Source of the DNA: DATDAH01 sp036525535 | Lineage (GTDB): Bacteria > Actinomycetota > Acidimicrobiia > Acidimicrobiales > DATDAH01 | Assembly (NCBI GenBank): GCA_036525535.1 | Contig: DATDAH010000043.1 | Span: 1 to 43,937 of the forward strand | Direction: 5' to 3' | Length of the DNA stretch: 43,937 nucleotides | Part shown: positions 1-8,439 of the stretch, in pieces | How the letters are laid out: each line of letters opens with the position of its first letter | Numbering within the stretch: position 1 is the first letter of the stretch | Program-made: the position numbers and the translations under genes | The notes under the pieces: generated by a model | Told to the model about the DNA's origin: nothing | Seen by the model: only the letters and a program-made list of their open reading frames with translations | Database searches by the model: none

Positions 1-46
1 CGAGCAGGAGGAGGCGGGCGGGAAACCCGCGGAATCGGCTCCGCAT
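1..46 (-). CDS. N-terminus of a putative secreted or membrane protein (partial)
   Basis: Only the first 15 codons lie in the window. Read leftward from an ATG at 46, they encode Met-Arg-Ser-Arg-Phe-Arg followed by Gly-Phe-Pro-Ala-Arg and four Leu, which looks like the basic and early hydrophobic part of a signal peptide or first membrane segment. A TAGACT box at 62-57 stands 10 bases upstream, the same arrangement seen before many genes here. It is inferred from the start region alone. The function cannot be told, and it could be chance. Confidence 0.35.
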   Translation of the reverse strand, partial: MRSRFRGFPARLLLL

Positions 47-56
47 GTCGGGGGCG

Positions 57-62
57 AGTCTA
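57..62 (-). promoter_or_regulatory. Putative -10 box for the left-edge gene
   Basis: TAGACT on the minus strand, 10 bases ahead of the ATG at 46. It matches the TANNNT pattern of actinobacterial -10 elements. No -35 element is evident. Confidence 0.3.
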
Positions 63-72
63 GGGCCGGGCC

Positions 73-936
73 TCAGACGGGAGCCGGGCACTCCTCGGGG
101 GCGTGCAGCAGCGGCGGCTGCCGCCAGGTGCCCTGTTGCCACCCATAGCTGGCCTGCACGTTCCACTGGCGGGTGATCTCGTCGAGCACGGGCGCGCCCA
201 GGAGATCGACCCCGCCCGGGCAGAGGTGGAGGCCATCGAGTCGCCGCAGGCGCAGCGGCAGGCCGGTCGCCGGCGAGACCGTCACGTCCGTGTAACCGCC
301 CTCGGGCCCGGACAGGTACTCGCCACCGGGCAGGTAGTCCACGTCGCCCCGGCGGTCGGCCGCGTCGGAGAACACCGAGTTCAGCCGCGCCAGGCGCTCG
401 GTGACGACGGGATCGACGACGGCGGGCATGCCGATCCAGAGGACCTTGGCCCCGTCGCGGGTGAGGAGGTCGAGGAACGGGTCGACGACCGAGGTGCCGT
501 ACTGCTGGGCCCAACCGGGATCGTCACTGGCCGTCTCCCCGACCACCTCGTCCTCCCAGAAGCCGAGCAGGAGCACGATGAGATCCGGATCGTGCTCCTG
601 CAGCTCCCGGTTCCACACGACGCCGCCGGCGCCGCCCCGAGCCAGCGACGGGGCGAGCACGAAGCGGCCGGTAGTCTTGCCGGAGCCCTCGAGGGCCTGG
701 ATCATGGCCGGCGCGAACTCGGCCATGACGGAGTCACCGGCGAAGGTGATGCGGAGAGGGTCGGCCGCGGTGGGCTGACGGCCGCCGGGCGGAAGGCTGG
801 TCGTCGTCGGGGGAACCGTCGTTGTCGTCGTGGTCGGATCCGCGGCCGCCGACCCGTCCCCGTCGGCGCCACACGCGGCGGCGAGGGCGACGAGGAGCAC
901 CACGAGCGCGACAGTTCGTCGGCAACGACCGGGCAT
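73..936 (-). CDS. SGNH/GDSL-type hydrolase lipoprotein
   Basis: This is a predicted extracytoplasmic lipoprotein with an SGNH hydrolase fold, a family that usually makes or breaks ester bonds on envelope glycans. From the ATG at 936 the protein has 287 residues. A signal peptide ends in a lipobox Leu-Ala-Ala-Ala-Cys (Cys22), followed by a Thr/Pro-rich linker. The block I motif is Gly-Asp-Ser (Ser69) and the block V Asp-x-x-His is Asp234-Gly-Leu-His237, so the catalytic Ser and Asp/His pair are present. The reading frame extends upstream to 993, but the ATG at 936 starts exactly at the signal peptide and sits 7 bases after a TACGCT box, so I prefer it. The protein at 8440-9291 is a clear paralogue: both share the Gly-Gly-Arg-x-Pro-Thr-Ala linker, the GDS block and a C-terminal Glu-Cys-Pro. 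The substrate is unknown. Confidence 0.85.
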   Translation of the reverse strand: MPGRCRRTVALVVLLVALAAACGADGDGSAAADPTTTTTTVPPTTTSLPPGGRQPTAADPLRITFAGDSVMAEFAPAMIQALEGSGKTTGRFVLAPSLARGGAGGVVWNRELQEHDPDLIVLLLGFWEDEVVGETASDDPGWAQQYGTSVVDPFLDLLTRDGAKVLWIGMPAVVDPVVTERLARLNSVFSDAADRRGDVDYLPGGEYLSGPEGGYTDVTVSPATGLPLRLRRLDGLHLCPGGVDLLGAPVLDEITRQWNVQASYGWQQGTWRQPPLLHAPEECPAPV

Positions 937-943
937 CGGGGGA

Positions 944-949
944 AGCGTA
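944..949 (-). promoter_or_regulatory. Putative -10 box, leaderless start of SGNH lipoprotein
   Basis: TACGCT on the minus strand with a 7-base gap to the ATG at 936, so the transcript probably begins at or next to the start codon. No Shine-Dalgarno sequence is seen. Confidence 0.45.
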
Positions 950-997
950 GTGACCAGAGCGCCCGACTTGGCCGCGGGCCGGTCGGGGACCACGCCC

Positions 998-1003
998 TAG
1001 GAT
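998..1003 (+). promoter_or_regulatory. Putative -10 box of glycosyltransferase/DUF2304 pair
   Basis: TAGGAT with 9 bases to the ATG at 1013. It fits a leaderless or nearly leaderless transcript. The divergent SGNH promoter is about 50 bp away. Confidence 0.45.
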
Positions 1004-1012
1004 CGGGCGGGC

Positions 1013-1756
1013 ATGACCGAGCCGGAGACGAGTCCGGGCCCGACCTCGACGCTGGTGATCATCCCGGCGTTCAACGAGGAAGAGGCCCTTCCGGCGGTCC
1101 TCGTCGACCTTTCCGCGCGGCCGGGCCTCGACGTGATCGTGGTCGACGACGGGTCCACCGACCGGACCGCGGCGGCGGCCGCGGCGGAGGGCGTGACGGT
1201 GCTCTCGCTCCCCTTCAACCTCGGCATCGGCGGCGCGCTGCGCACGGGCTTCCTCTACGCCGTCCGCAACGGCTACGAGCGGGCCGTGCAGTTCGACGGC
1301 GACGGCCAGCACGACGCCGACGAGATCCCCACCCTGCTGGCGGCGCTGGCCGACGGTGCCGACATGGTCGTGGGCAGCCGCTTTGCCGGCAAGGCCACCT
1401 CCTACAGCGTGAGCCGAGTGCGGGCGCGGGCCATGGGCGTACTCCGATTCACCATAAAGACCCTGTCCGGCCAGCAGTTCACCGACACCAGCTCCGGCTT
1501 CCGGGCCTTCAACCGCGAGGTGCTCGAGTTCTTCGCCCGCACCTATCCGTCGGAGTACATGGAGTCCGTCGAGGCCCTGCTCCTGGCCTGTGCCGAGGGG
1601 TTCCGGGTGGCCGAGGTGCCGGTGAACATGAGCGACCGGGAGGCGGGTACCCCGTCGAACCGGCGTTGGCGCCTCATCTACCACTACCTGCGGCTCCTCG
1701 TCGTCCTGGTCGCGTCTGCCCCCCGTCGAGCCGTGGTCCGGGAGGCGAAGGCATGA
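1013..1756 (+). CDS. Glycosyltransferase family 2, polyprenyl-phosphate sugar transferase type
   Basis: This 247-residue GT-A enzyme resembles dolichyl/polyprenyl-phosphate mannosyl- or glucosyltransferases, which charge a lipid carrier from a nucleotide sugar at the inner membrane face. The N-terminus has the family signature Ile-Ile-Pro-Ala-Phe-Asn-Glu, then Val-Val-Asp-Asp-Gly-Ser-Thr-Asp (nucleotide binding) and Phe-Asp-Gly-Asp-Gly-Gln-His (the DxD-type metal site). No C-terminal membrane helices are encoded here. Instead the next gene, overlapping by 4 bases (ATGA), encodes a DUF2304 membrane protein, a common partner of this enzyme type. The pair probably makes a lipid-linked sugar donor for the GT-C enzyme at 2960. 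The sugar is not predictable. Confidence 0.9.
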   Translation: MTEPETSPGPTSTLVIIPAFNEEEALPAVLVDLSARPGLDVIVVDDGSTDRTAAAAAAEGVTVLSLPFNLGIGGALRTGFLYAVRNGYERAVQFDGDGQHDADEIPTLLAALADGADMVVGSRFAGKATSYSVSRVRARAMGVLRFTIKTLSGQQFTDTSSGFRAFNREVLEFFARTYPSEYMESVEALLLACAEGFRVAEVPVNMSDREAGTPSNRRWRLIYHYLRLLVVLVASAPRRAVVREAKA

Positions 1757-2148
1757 GTCCCCGGGCCCAGCTCCTGGTCATGGCCATCGTGGCCTTCTCG
1801 CTGCTCTTCATCCTGCGCCTGGTCCGCCGGCGCAAGCTGCAGGGCAAGTACGCCCTGCTCTGGGTCAGTGTCGGGCTGTTCCTCGGCGCCTTCGCCCTGA
1901 TCCCCGACGTCCTGGTGCCCATCGCCGACTGGGTGGGCATCGCCTACGAGCCGGCCGTCTTCTTCCTCGCCGCCATCGCGTTCTTGTTCCTCATGGTCGT
2001 CCACTTCTCGTTCGAGCTGTCGCGCTCGGAGGAACGGACGCGGACGCTTGCCGAGGAGGTCGCCCTGCTCAAGGCCCGCATCGACAAGACCGACCCCCCA
2101 TTCGACCGGACGCCGACTGCGCCCGTGGACGACGCGCCGGAGGACTGA
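1753..2148 (+). CDS. DUF2304 membrane protein
   Basis: A 131-residue protein with three hydrophobic segments in the first two thirds (an N-terminal helix, one around Tyr-Ala-Leu-Leu-Trp-Val-Ser-Val-Gly-Leu, and one ending Phe-Leu-Phe-Leu-Met-Val), then a charged helix rich in Glu, Arg and Lys that could form a coiled coil, and an acidic tail. This layout is typical of DUF2304 proteins, which sit beside polyprenyl-phosphate glycosyltransferases and may anchor them. The ATG overlaps the stop of the upstream glycosyltransferase (ATGA), so translation is likely coupled. Family assignment is from recognised pattern and context. Confidence 0.8.
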   Translation: MSPRAQLLVMAIVAFSLLFILRLVRRRKLQGKYALLWVSVGLFLGAFALIPDVLVPIADWVGIAYEPAVFFLAAIAFLFLMVVHFSFELSRSEERTRTLAEEVALLKARIDKTDPPFDRTPTAPVDDAPED

Positions 2149-2153
2149 GGTCG

Positions 2154-2885
2154 CTACGGCTTCTCGCGGGCGGTGACGATCAGGCCGTCGGCGACGAAAG
2201 GAGCCCAGAGGCGACCGATGGTGCGCTCCAGCCAGAGGACGAAGCGGCCGGCGAGGCCCAGGACCCGCTGGCGCAGGCCCGAACCGGGAGCGGCTTTCAC
2301 GGCGGGCACGAACGTGGCCGTGGCCACCACCTCCCAGCCGTGCCGGCCCATGAGGTTGGACAGGGTGCGCCAACTGAAGAGCACGACGTGGTCAGGATGG
2401 TTGATCTCGGCCCCAGCCATCGCGGCGAAGCCGTTGAGCAGGCCCGAGGCGTTGGGGGTGGTCAGGATGAGGGTGCCACCGGGGGCCAGCAGGCGGTGCA
2501 GGCCGTCGAGGAAGGAACCGGGGTCATCGAGGTGCTCGATGACCTCGCCGGCCACCACCACCTCCGCGGGCTCGATGGCGAGGGCATCGATCTGCTCCGG
2601 GTCCCGGCAGTCGGCCACGTAGGCCTCATAACCCTGGTCCGTGGCGAGGGCCACGCCGGCCGCGTCCAGGTCGATGCCGACCAGGCTCGTCGCCGCCTCC
2701 GCCAGGTGGGCGTGCAGCCAGGAGCCGGCCTCGGCCTGCATCTCCTGGTAGCCGGCGTCGACGAACCCGACGTGGATCACGCCGCGCCCCCGGACCTGTT
2801 CGGCCACGTAGGGGATGCGCTGCACCAGCTGCGCCTTGGGCAGCCGGTGCACCATCTCGAGCTGAGCCTCGTCGGACGCGGACAC
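2154..2885 (-). CDS. Class I SAM-dependent methyltransferase
   Basis: A 243-residue Rossmann-fold methyltransferase. The acidic end of beta-2 (Val-Gly-Ile-Asp-Leu-Asp), the Glu-Val-Ile-Glu-His-Leu-Asp-Asp-Pro motif and the Leu-Ala-Pro-Gly-Gly-Thr-Leu-Ile-Leu-Thr-Thr-Pro-Asn stretch are those of the methyltransferase 11/12/23 group. The glycine-rich SAM loop is unusual: His-Val-Gly-Phe-Val-Asp-Ala-Gly instead of the common Asp-x-Gly-Cys-Gly-x-Gly, a variant I associate with methyltransferases in surface-glycan clusters. It starts with GTG at 2885, 8 bases behind a TAGCGT box, and is convergent with DUF2304 (5-bp gap) and divergent from the AftD-like gene. It probably methylates a sugar or lipid-linked intermediate; the substrate is not known. 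Confidence 0.85.
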   Translation of the reverse strand: MSASDEAQLEMVHRLPKAQLVQRIPYVAEQVRGRGVIHVGFVDAGYQEMQAEAGSWLHAHLAEAATSLVGIDLDAAGVALATDQGYEAYVADCRDPEQIDALAIEPAEVVVAGEVIEHLDDPGSFLDGLHRLLAPGGTLILTTPNASGLLNGFAAMAGAEINHPDHVVLFSWRTLSNLMGRHGWEVVATATFVPAVKAAPGSGLRQRVLGLAGRFVLWLERTIGRLWAPFVADGLIVTAREKP

Positions 2886-2892
2886 GGCGTCG

Positions 2893-2942
2893 CACGCTAC
2901 CGGTCGCCCGCCCCCAGGGGTCGGGCCCGCCCCGGTAGCGTG
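2893..2942. promoter_or_regulatory. Divergent promoter pair in an 11-bp perfect inverted repeat
   Basis: CACGCTACCGG at 2893-2903 is the exact reverse complement of CCGGTAGCGTG at 2932-2942. Each arm contains a TAGCGT -10-like box facing outward: 2899-2894 toward the methyltransferase (8 bases to its GTG) and 2936-2941 toward the AftD-like gene (18 bases to its ATG). The 28-bp spacer is GC-rich. The dyad suggests matched promoters, possibly with one regulator bound across both. That function is inferred. Confidence 0.5.
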
Positions 2943-2959
2943 ACGGACCGCTCGTCCTG

Positions 2960-5900
2960 ATGCCTCCCCGTACCTCCTCCGCCTCGTCGCGCCTACGCCG
3001 CAGCCTCCCGCTGCTGCTCCTGGCGGCGGTCACCTACCTGCCCCTGGTCTTCACCCAGCCGGGCCAGGTCGGCGCGGACACGAAGACCTACCTGTACCTG
3101 GACCCGGGTCGCCTCCTGCGGGACGCCGCCTTCCTCTGGGACCCCGGTGTGGGCCTGGGCGGGGTGACCCACCAGGTCATCGGCTACCTGTGGCCGATGG
3201 GTCCCTTCTACTGGTTCCTCGACGCCATCGGCGTGCCCGACTGGCTGGCCCAGCGCCTCTGGCTGGGCAGCCTCATGTTCGCCGCCGGCGCCGGCGTCCT
3301 CTACCTCCTGCGCACCCTCGGTTGGCCCGACCGACCGGCGGGCCACGACGACGAGAAGCCCTCCTCGGCGACCTGGTGGGACGCGGGCATGGTCGTGGCC
3401 GCCCTGGCCTACGCCCTGAGCCCCTACGTCCTGGACTACGCGGCCCGCATCTCGGTCATCCTGTTGCCGTGGGCCGGCCTGCCCTGGCTCATCGCCTTCC
3501 TCGCCCGGGCCATCCGGGTCGGCGGTTGGCGCTATCCGGCCGCGTTCGCCCTGGTGACGCTGACCATCAGCAGCACCAACCTCACGTCGGTCGTCCTCGT
3601 GGGCATCGGCCCCATCCTCTGGGTCGCCTTCGCCGTCTGGATCGAGCGGGAGGTGCCGCTCCGCCAGGCCCTCGGCGCCGTCTGGCGCACCGGACTGCTG
3701 ACCGTGGGCGTGTCCCTCTGGTGGTTCGTCGGCCTGGTCGTGGAAGGCCGCTACGGCATCCCCATCGTCCGCTACACAGAGACCTACCAGGCCGTGGCGG
3801 TGGCCTCCACGACCCCGGAGGTCATTCGAGGCCTCGGCTACTGGTTCTTCTACGGCAATGACAAGCTCGGTCAGTGGATCATCCCGAGCATCCACTACAT
3901 GCGCTACGGCATCCCCCTGTCGTTCGCCCTGCCGATCTTCGCCCTCCTCGCGGGCGCCCTGACCCGCTTCCGACACCGGCTGTTCTTCATCACCCTGATC
4001 GTGATCGGGGCCGTGATGGCGGTCGGCGGTCATCCCTACGACGATCCGTCCCCCGCGGGTGGGCTGCTGGTGGCCTGGACCAGGACCGACATCGGGCTCG
4101 CCTTCCGGAGCACGGCCCGCGTACTGCCCTTGCTGGTGCTGGGGACCTCGGTCCTCCTCGGCACGGGGGTCGTCGCCCTGGGGCGCCGACTTCCCCGCTT
4201 GGCCACGCCGATCGGGGTGCTGGCGGTGATCCTGGTCATCGCCAACCTGCCTGCGCCCTGGGTCGGTCAGATGGTGGACCGGAACCTGCGCCGTGACGAG
4301 GACCTGCCCGACTACTGGGTCGATGCCGCCGCCCACCTCGACGGCCGAGACGACGGCACCCGGGTCCTCGAGCTGCCGGGCTCGGACTTCGCTGCCTACC
4401 GCTGGGGCAACACCGTCGACCCCATCACGCCGGGCCTGATGGACCGCCCGTATGTGGCCCGGGAGCTGATCCCCTTGGGCACCCCGGTCTCCGCCAACCT
4501 GGTCAATGCCATCGACCGGCCGCTGCAGGAGGGCACGTTCGACCCCGATGCGCTGGCCCCCCTCGCCCGCCTCGTCGGCGTCGGCGACGTCGTCCTGCGC
4601 TCCGACCTCGAGTACGAGCGCTTCCGCACGCCTCGTCCGGAGACCACGTGGGCGCTGCTCCAGGCCGTGCCCGGCCTGGGTGAGCCGGTGGCCTTCGGCG
4701 AACCAGTCGAGAACCAGCCCCGCGAGCAGTTGCCCCTGCTGGACGAGATCGAGCTGGCCACCGATCAGACCCTTGACGACCCGCCCCCCGTGGCCGTCTT
4801 CCCGGTCGACGACGCCGCTCCGATCGTGCGGGCCCTGCCCGCCGAGCACCCCATCGTGGTCTCGGGCGACGGTGACGGACTGGTGGCCGCCACCTCGGCG
4901 GGCGTGATCGACCCGGACCGGGCGATCCTGTACAGCGCCGGACTCCTCGACGAGGACGACCCGGCCATGTTCGACATCGTCCTGGATCAGGGCGCCGACA
5001 TCGTCATCACCGACTCCAACCGGCGTCGGGCCCGGCGCTGGGGGGCCATCCGGGAGAACGAGGGCTACACGGAGATGGCCGGCGAGGAGTCCCTCGAGTA
5101 CGACGTCGGCGATGCCCGCCTCGACATCTTCCCCTCGGCGTCCGATGACAGCTTCACGGTCGCCGTGCAGCGCGGCGGGGCCACGATCCAGGCCAGCGCC
5201 TACGGCAACCCCGTCAGCTACACCCCGGGCGACCGGGCGTTCTTCGCCATGGACGGGGACCCCCGAACCGCCTGGAAGGTCGGCGCCTTCAGCGAGGTCG
5301 AGGGCGAGTACCTGCGGGTCACGACCGACGAGCCGGTGACCACCGACCACATCGGCCTGACCCAGCCCCTCTCGACCGACATCAACCGCTGGATCACCGA
5401 GGTCGAGCTGCGCTTCGACGGTGGCGACCCGGTGCGCGTGGACCTGACCGAGGACTCCCGGACCCGCCCCGGCCAGGTCGTCGAGTTCCCCGAGCGGACC
5501 TTCCAGCGCCTCGACATCGAGATCCTGGGCGACACCATCGGCTTCCGGCCCAAGCTCGCCGGGGTCAGCGCCGTGGGCTTCTCCGAGGTCGATCTCGACG
5601 GGCTGCAGTTGGAAGAGCTCATCCGTCCGCCGGTCGACCTCATCGATGCCGTCGACGGCGACCTGACCGACCACCGCCTGAGCTACGTGCTGCAACGCCA
5701 ACGGACCAACCCGGCCGAGCCGGTCCGGGTCGACGAGGAGCCGGCCATGCGGCGCCTGCTCGATGTCCCCGGTGAGCGGGCGTTCGAGCTGGACGGCGAG
5801 GCCCGCATCTCGGCCCAGGCCCCGGATCCCCTGGTCGACCGCCTCCTGGGCCTGCCCGGTGCCGGCGCGGGAGGCCTCACCGCCCGCTCCTCGGCCCACC

Positions 5901-7312
5901 TGGCCGGGTCGCTGGCCGCCCGGGCGTCCGCTGCGGTGGACGGCGACCCGACCACCGCCTGGACGACACCCTTCAACGCCCTGATGGGCCAGTACATGGA
6001 GGTCGAGCTGCCCGAGGCGCACACGGTCGACCACCTGGACCTCCAGGTCGTCGCCGACGGGCGCCATTCGGTGCCGACCCGGCTCCGCCTCACCGCCGGG
6101 GACGAGTCCCGGGAGCTGACGGTGCCCCGGCCCGAACCCGGTGATGAGCCGGGAGCGGTGACCGAGGTCCCGCTCGAGTTCGATCCCCTCGAGGGCGACA
6201 CGTTCCGGCTGACGGTGCTGGAAGCCCGCCGGGCCACGACCATCGACTGGTACAGCGGCGGCCAGGCCGTGCTCCCCGTGGCCATCGCCGAGATGGGCCT
6301 GCCCGGCGTCGTGCGGGCGGCGCTCCCGGCTGAGGTCAGCGATCGCTGCCACGACGACCTCCTCGTCGTCGACGGGGAGCCGGTCGCGGTCCGACTCTCG
6401 GGGAGCGCGGCGGCCGCCGAGGCCCGGCTGCCGCTGGCCCTCGAGGCCTGCGCGGGTCCGGTCACGGCGTCGGGTGAGACCGATCTCGTGGCGGCGGAGG
6501 GTCGCGACACGGGCGTCGACCTCGACGCCATCACCCTCTCCTCCGGCCCTGACGGCGACGCCGCCCCGCCCGGGGTCACCGGCACGGTGCCCCCGGCCCC
6601 CACCGTCGACGTGGAGACGCCCCACCTGCTCGAGTACCGGACCGAGGCCGACACCGATGAGCCGTACTGGCTGGCCGTCGGGCAGAGCTATGGGCCGGAA
6701 TGGGCAGCCGACGCCCAAGGGGGCGAGATCGTGGGCCACGAGATCGTGTCCGGCTTCGCCAACGGCTGGTACGTCCAGCCGGACGGCGACGGCCCGGTCA
6801 CGGTGACCGTGACCTGGCCGCCGCAGCGACCGATCTGGCTGGCGATCGGGATCTCCCTCGTCGCCCTCTTGCTCTGTGCGGTTGCCCTCGTGTTCGACCG
6901 CCGGCGGGCCAACCAACCCGCTCGCGACCGCGCGCCGGCCATCACCCTTCTCTGGCCCCCGGTTCCGGAACGTCAGCTCGTGACCGGCCGTCAGGCCGTG
7001 CTGGCCGTCGGGGGTGCCGCGGTCGGGGGCTGGCTCCTGGCCACGCCACTGGTGGCGCTGGTCATGGCGCTGGCCATGACCGTGTCGTTGCGCTGGCGGT
7101 GGGGCTCACTCGCGGTCCGCCTCGGGGCCGTACTCGTCGTGCTCGGGGCCAGCCTGTACATCTTCGGCAAGCAGTTGACCGACAACCTCCCCCCGGACTT
7201 CGGCTGGCCCCAGAACTTCGACGTCGCCCACTGGGTGACCATGGGCGCGGTGCTCGCCCTCGGTGTCGACGCCGTGGCCGAGTTGGTCCGCAACAGGCGG
7301 TCGGCCCCGTGA
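2960..7312 (+). CDS. aftD: AftD-like alpha-(1->3)-arabinofuranosyltransferase, GT-C fold
   Basis: A 1450-residue membrane glycosyltransferase, close in length to mycobacterial AftD (about 1400). Family knowledge: AftD adds alpha-1,3-linked arabinofuranose from decaprenyl-phospho-arabinose on the outer membrane face. In the sequence, an N-terminal helix leads to Gly-Ala-Asp40-Thr-Lys, the conserved GT-C loop Asp, then Leu-Asp-Pro-Gly-Arg and Trp-Pro-Met-Gly-Pro-Phe, all AftD hallmarks. Many helices follow to about residue 440. The long extracytoplasmic part holds two discoidin-like carbohydrate-binding modules, marked by Asp-Gly-Asp-Pro-Arg-Thr-Ala-Trp (about 770) and Asp-Gly-Asp-Pro-Thr-Thr-Ala-Trp (about 995). 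Four helices close the C-terminus. It overlaps the next SGNH gene by 4 bases (GTGA). The exact sugar in this organism is inferred and could differ from arabinose. Confidence 0.88.
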   Translation: MPPRTSSASSRLRRSLPLLLLAAVTYLPLVFTQPGQVGADTKTYLYLDPGRLLRDAAFLWDPGVGLGGVTHQVIGYLWPMGPFYWFLDAIGVPDWLAQRLWLGSLMFAAGAGVLYLLRTLGWPDRPAGHDDEKPSSATWWDAGMVVAALAYALSPYVLDYAARISVILLPWAGLPWLIAFLARAIRVGGWRYPAAFALVTLTISSTNLTSVVLVGIGPILWVAFAVWIEREVPLRQALGAVWRTGLLTVGVSLWWFVGLVVEGRYGIPIVRYTETYQAVAVASTTPEVIRGLGYWFFYGNDKLGQWIIPSIHYMRYGIPLSFALPIFALLAGALTRFRHRLFFITLIVIGAVMAVGGHPYDDPSPAGGLLVAWTRTDIGLAFRSTARVLPLLVLGTSVLLGTGVVALGRRLPRLATPIGVLAVILVIANLPAPWVGQMVDRNLRRDEDLPDYWVDAAAHLDGRDDGTRVLELPGSDFAAYRWGNTVDPITPGLMDRPYVARELIPLGTPVSANLVNAIDRPLQEGTFDPDALAPLARLVGVGDVVLRSDLEYERFRTPRPETTWALLQAVPGLGEPVAFGEPVENQPREQLPLLDEIELATDQTLDDPPPVAVFPVDDAAPIVRALPAEHPIVVSGDGDGLVAATSAGVIDPDRAILYSAGLLDEDDPAMFDIVLDQGADIVITDSNRRRARRWGAIRENEGYTEMAGEESLEYDVGDARLDIFPSASDDSFTVAVQRGGATIQASAYGNPVSYTPGDRAFFAMDGDPRTAWKVGAFSEVEGEYLRVTTDEPVTTDHIGLTQPLSTDINRWITEVELRFDGGDPVRVDLTEDSRTRPGQVVEFPERTFQRLDIEILGDTIGFRPKLAGVSAVGFSEVDLDGLQLEELIRPPVDLIDAVDGDLTDHRLSYVLQRQRTNPAEPVRVDEEPAMRRLLDVPGERAFELDGEARISAQAPDPLVDRLLGLPGAGAGGLTARSSAHLAGSLAARASAAVDGDPTTAWTTPFNALMGQYMEVELPEAHTVDHLDLQVVADGRHSVPTRLRLTAGDESRELTVPRPEPGDEPGAVTEVPLEFDPLEGDTFRLTVLEARRATTIDWYSGGQAVLPVAIAEMGLPGVVRAALPAEVSDRCHDDLLVVDGEPVAVRLSGSAAAAEARLPLALEACAGPVTASGETDLVAAEGRDTGVDLDAITLSSGPDGDAAPPGVTGTVPPAPTVDVETPHLLEYRTEADTDEPYWLAVGQSYGPEWAADAQGGEIVGHEIVSGFANGWYVQPDGDGPVTVTVTWPPQRPIWLAIGISLVALLLCAVALVFDRRRANQPARDRAPAITLLWPPVPERQLVTGRQAVLAVGGAAVGGWLLATPLVALVMALAMTVSLRWRWGSLAVRLGAVLVVLGASLYIFGKQLTDNLPPDFGWPQNFDVAHWVTMGAVLALGVDAVAELVRNRRSAP

Positions 7313-8328
7313 AGCGGATCGCCGTCGTCCTCGGTGCCTTGGTGGTCGTGGTCGTCCTGGCCGAAGTCGGCGCCCGGGCCTTCTCGCCCTACCTGCCTGA
7401 GCCGTCGCTCTGGACGGACGACACCACCACTGTCAAGGTGGCCCAACTCGACGCCCGGGACTGTGTGGACCTGGTCTTCGCCGGCAACTCGATGACCAGG
7501 GACGGCCTCGACCCCGTGGTGTTCGGCGAGGGCGACCCCGAGGCCCGGAGCACCTACAACGCCGCCCTGGACGCCGCCACGCCGGCCCTGCTCGAGCGGT
7601 GGGTGCTCGATGAGGTCGATCCCCGGGTCGATCCCGACGGGGTGGTCCTCGGCCTGTCCAGCTTCGACCTCAACGACAACGCAGCCATCGGGCAGTCCGC
7701 CCTCGACGCCTACGACGCCGCGCCTCTGAGCCGGGACGACATCTTCGGCCGGCTGCAGGCGCCCTTCATCGAGCACCTGGACCTCTTCCGTTACCGCAAC
7801 CAGCTCCGGGATCCCGAGGTGGTCTGGCACGGCCTGGGGGCGTGGCGGGACGGTGACCGGGAGCCCCGGCTGGGCCCCGAGGGCCTGGATGGCCTCCTGG
7901 GCCCCGAGGGCCAGGGCCTCTCCCGACGAGAGCTGACCTACGAGGCCGGCCCGCTGACGGAGCGCTTCGCCCAGAACGAGTTGCTCAACGACTTCCACCT
8001 CGGGGGCGAGCAGACCGCGGCCGCCGACGACCTCTTGGCCGAACTGGCCGACCGGGACGTCGACACCGCCGTGGTCGTCCTCCCGGTGACCCAGGACTAC
8101 GTCGACCTCCACCCCGGGGGCGCGGCCCAGTACGACGAGTTCCTGGCCCTGGCCGAGCGCATCGCCACGGAGAACGGCGCCGACTTCATCGACCTCCATG
8201 ACCTGGCCCCTGACGACACCTGGTTCGCCGACACCCACCACCTCAACGCCACCGGCTCCACCGAGCTGAGCGAGGCCCTCCCCGCCCTGCTGGGCCCCGA
8301 TTTTGCCAGCGGCACGAGGTGCGACTGA
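7309..8328 (+). CDS. Membrane-anchored SGNH-like protein
   Basis: A 339-residue protein with an N-terminal signal anchor (residues 4-20, rich in Val and Leu) and an extracytoplasmic SGNH-like domain. Block I reads Ala-Gly-Asn-Ser61 instead of Gly-Asp-Ser, and the C-terminal block is Asp-Thr-His-His-Leu-Asn, which supplies the Asp/His pair. The layout resembles DltD- and AlgX-type SGNH proteins that act on envelope polymers. The GTG start overlaps the AftD-like stop codon (GTGA), so the two are almost certainly co-translated. This suggests it modifies, perhaps acylates or deacylates, the glycan made by its partner. Catalytic activity is not proven because of the Asp-to-Asn change in block I. 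Confidence 0.8.
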   Translation: MKRIAVVLGALVVVVVLAEVGARAFSPYLPEPSLWTDDTTTVKVAQLDARDCVDLVFAGNSMTRDGLDPVVFGEGDPEARSTYNAALDAATPALLERWVLDEVDPRVDPDGVVLGLSSFDLNDNAAIGQSALDAYDAAPLSRDDIFGRLQAPFIEHLDLFRYRNQLRDPEVVWHGLGAWRDGDREPRLGPEGLDGLLGPEGQGLSRRELTYEAGPLTERFAQNELLNDFHLGGEQTAAADDLLAELADRDVDTAVVVLPVTQDYVDLHPGGAAQYDEFLALAERIATENGADFIDLHDLAPDDTWFADTHHLNATGSTELSEALPALLGPDFASGTRCD

Positions 8329-8329
8329 C

Positions 8330-8439
8330 CTCCGACCCTCAGCCGATCAGTGACGCTGCGCAGTCGGAGCGGAGCAGCTCAGTGGGCCTGCAGCTTCGGC
8401 GGAGCCGGACTTGCTGAGCGCAGCGAAGCCAGTCAAATG
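8330..8439. repeat. Convergent intergenic region with hairpins and dispersed repeat copy A
   Basis: This gap between two convergent SGNH genes holds two inverted repeats: CTCCGAC (8330-8336) with GTCGGAG (8363-8369), and GCTTCG (8393-8398) with CGAAGC (8424-8429). The second encloses GGAGCCG and TGAGCGCAGCG, a motif pair that recurs at 15156-15196 and 39319-39370. No T-tract follows either hairpin. It may serve as a bidirectional terminator or be a copy of a dispersed intergenic element. Confidence 0.4.

Noticed and set aside
2993..6916. A 1307-codon open frame antisense to the AftD-like gene
   Set aside because: It is rich in Gly, Arg, Asp and Val with no family motifs, typical of the antisense frame of a GC-rich gene. 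The plus-strand protein has clear AftD motifs and membrane helices.
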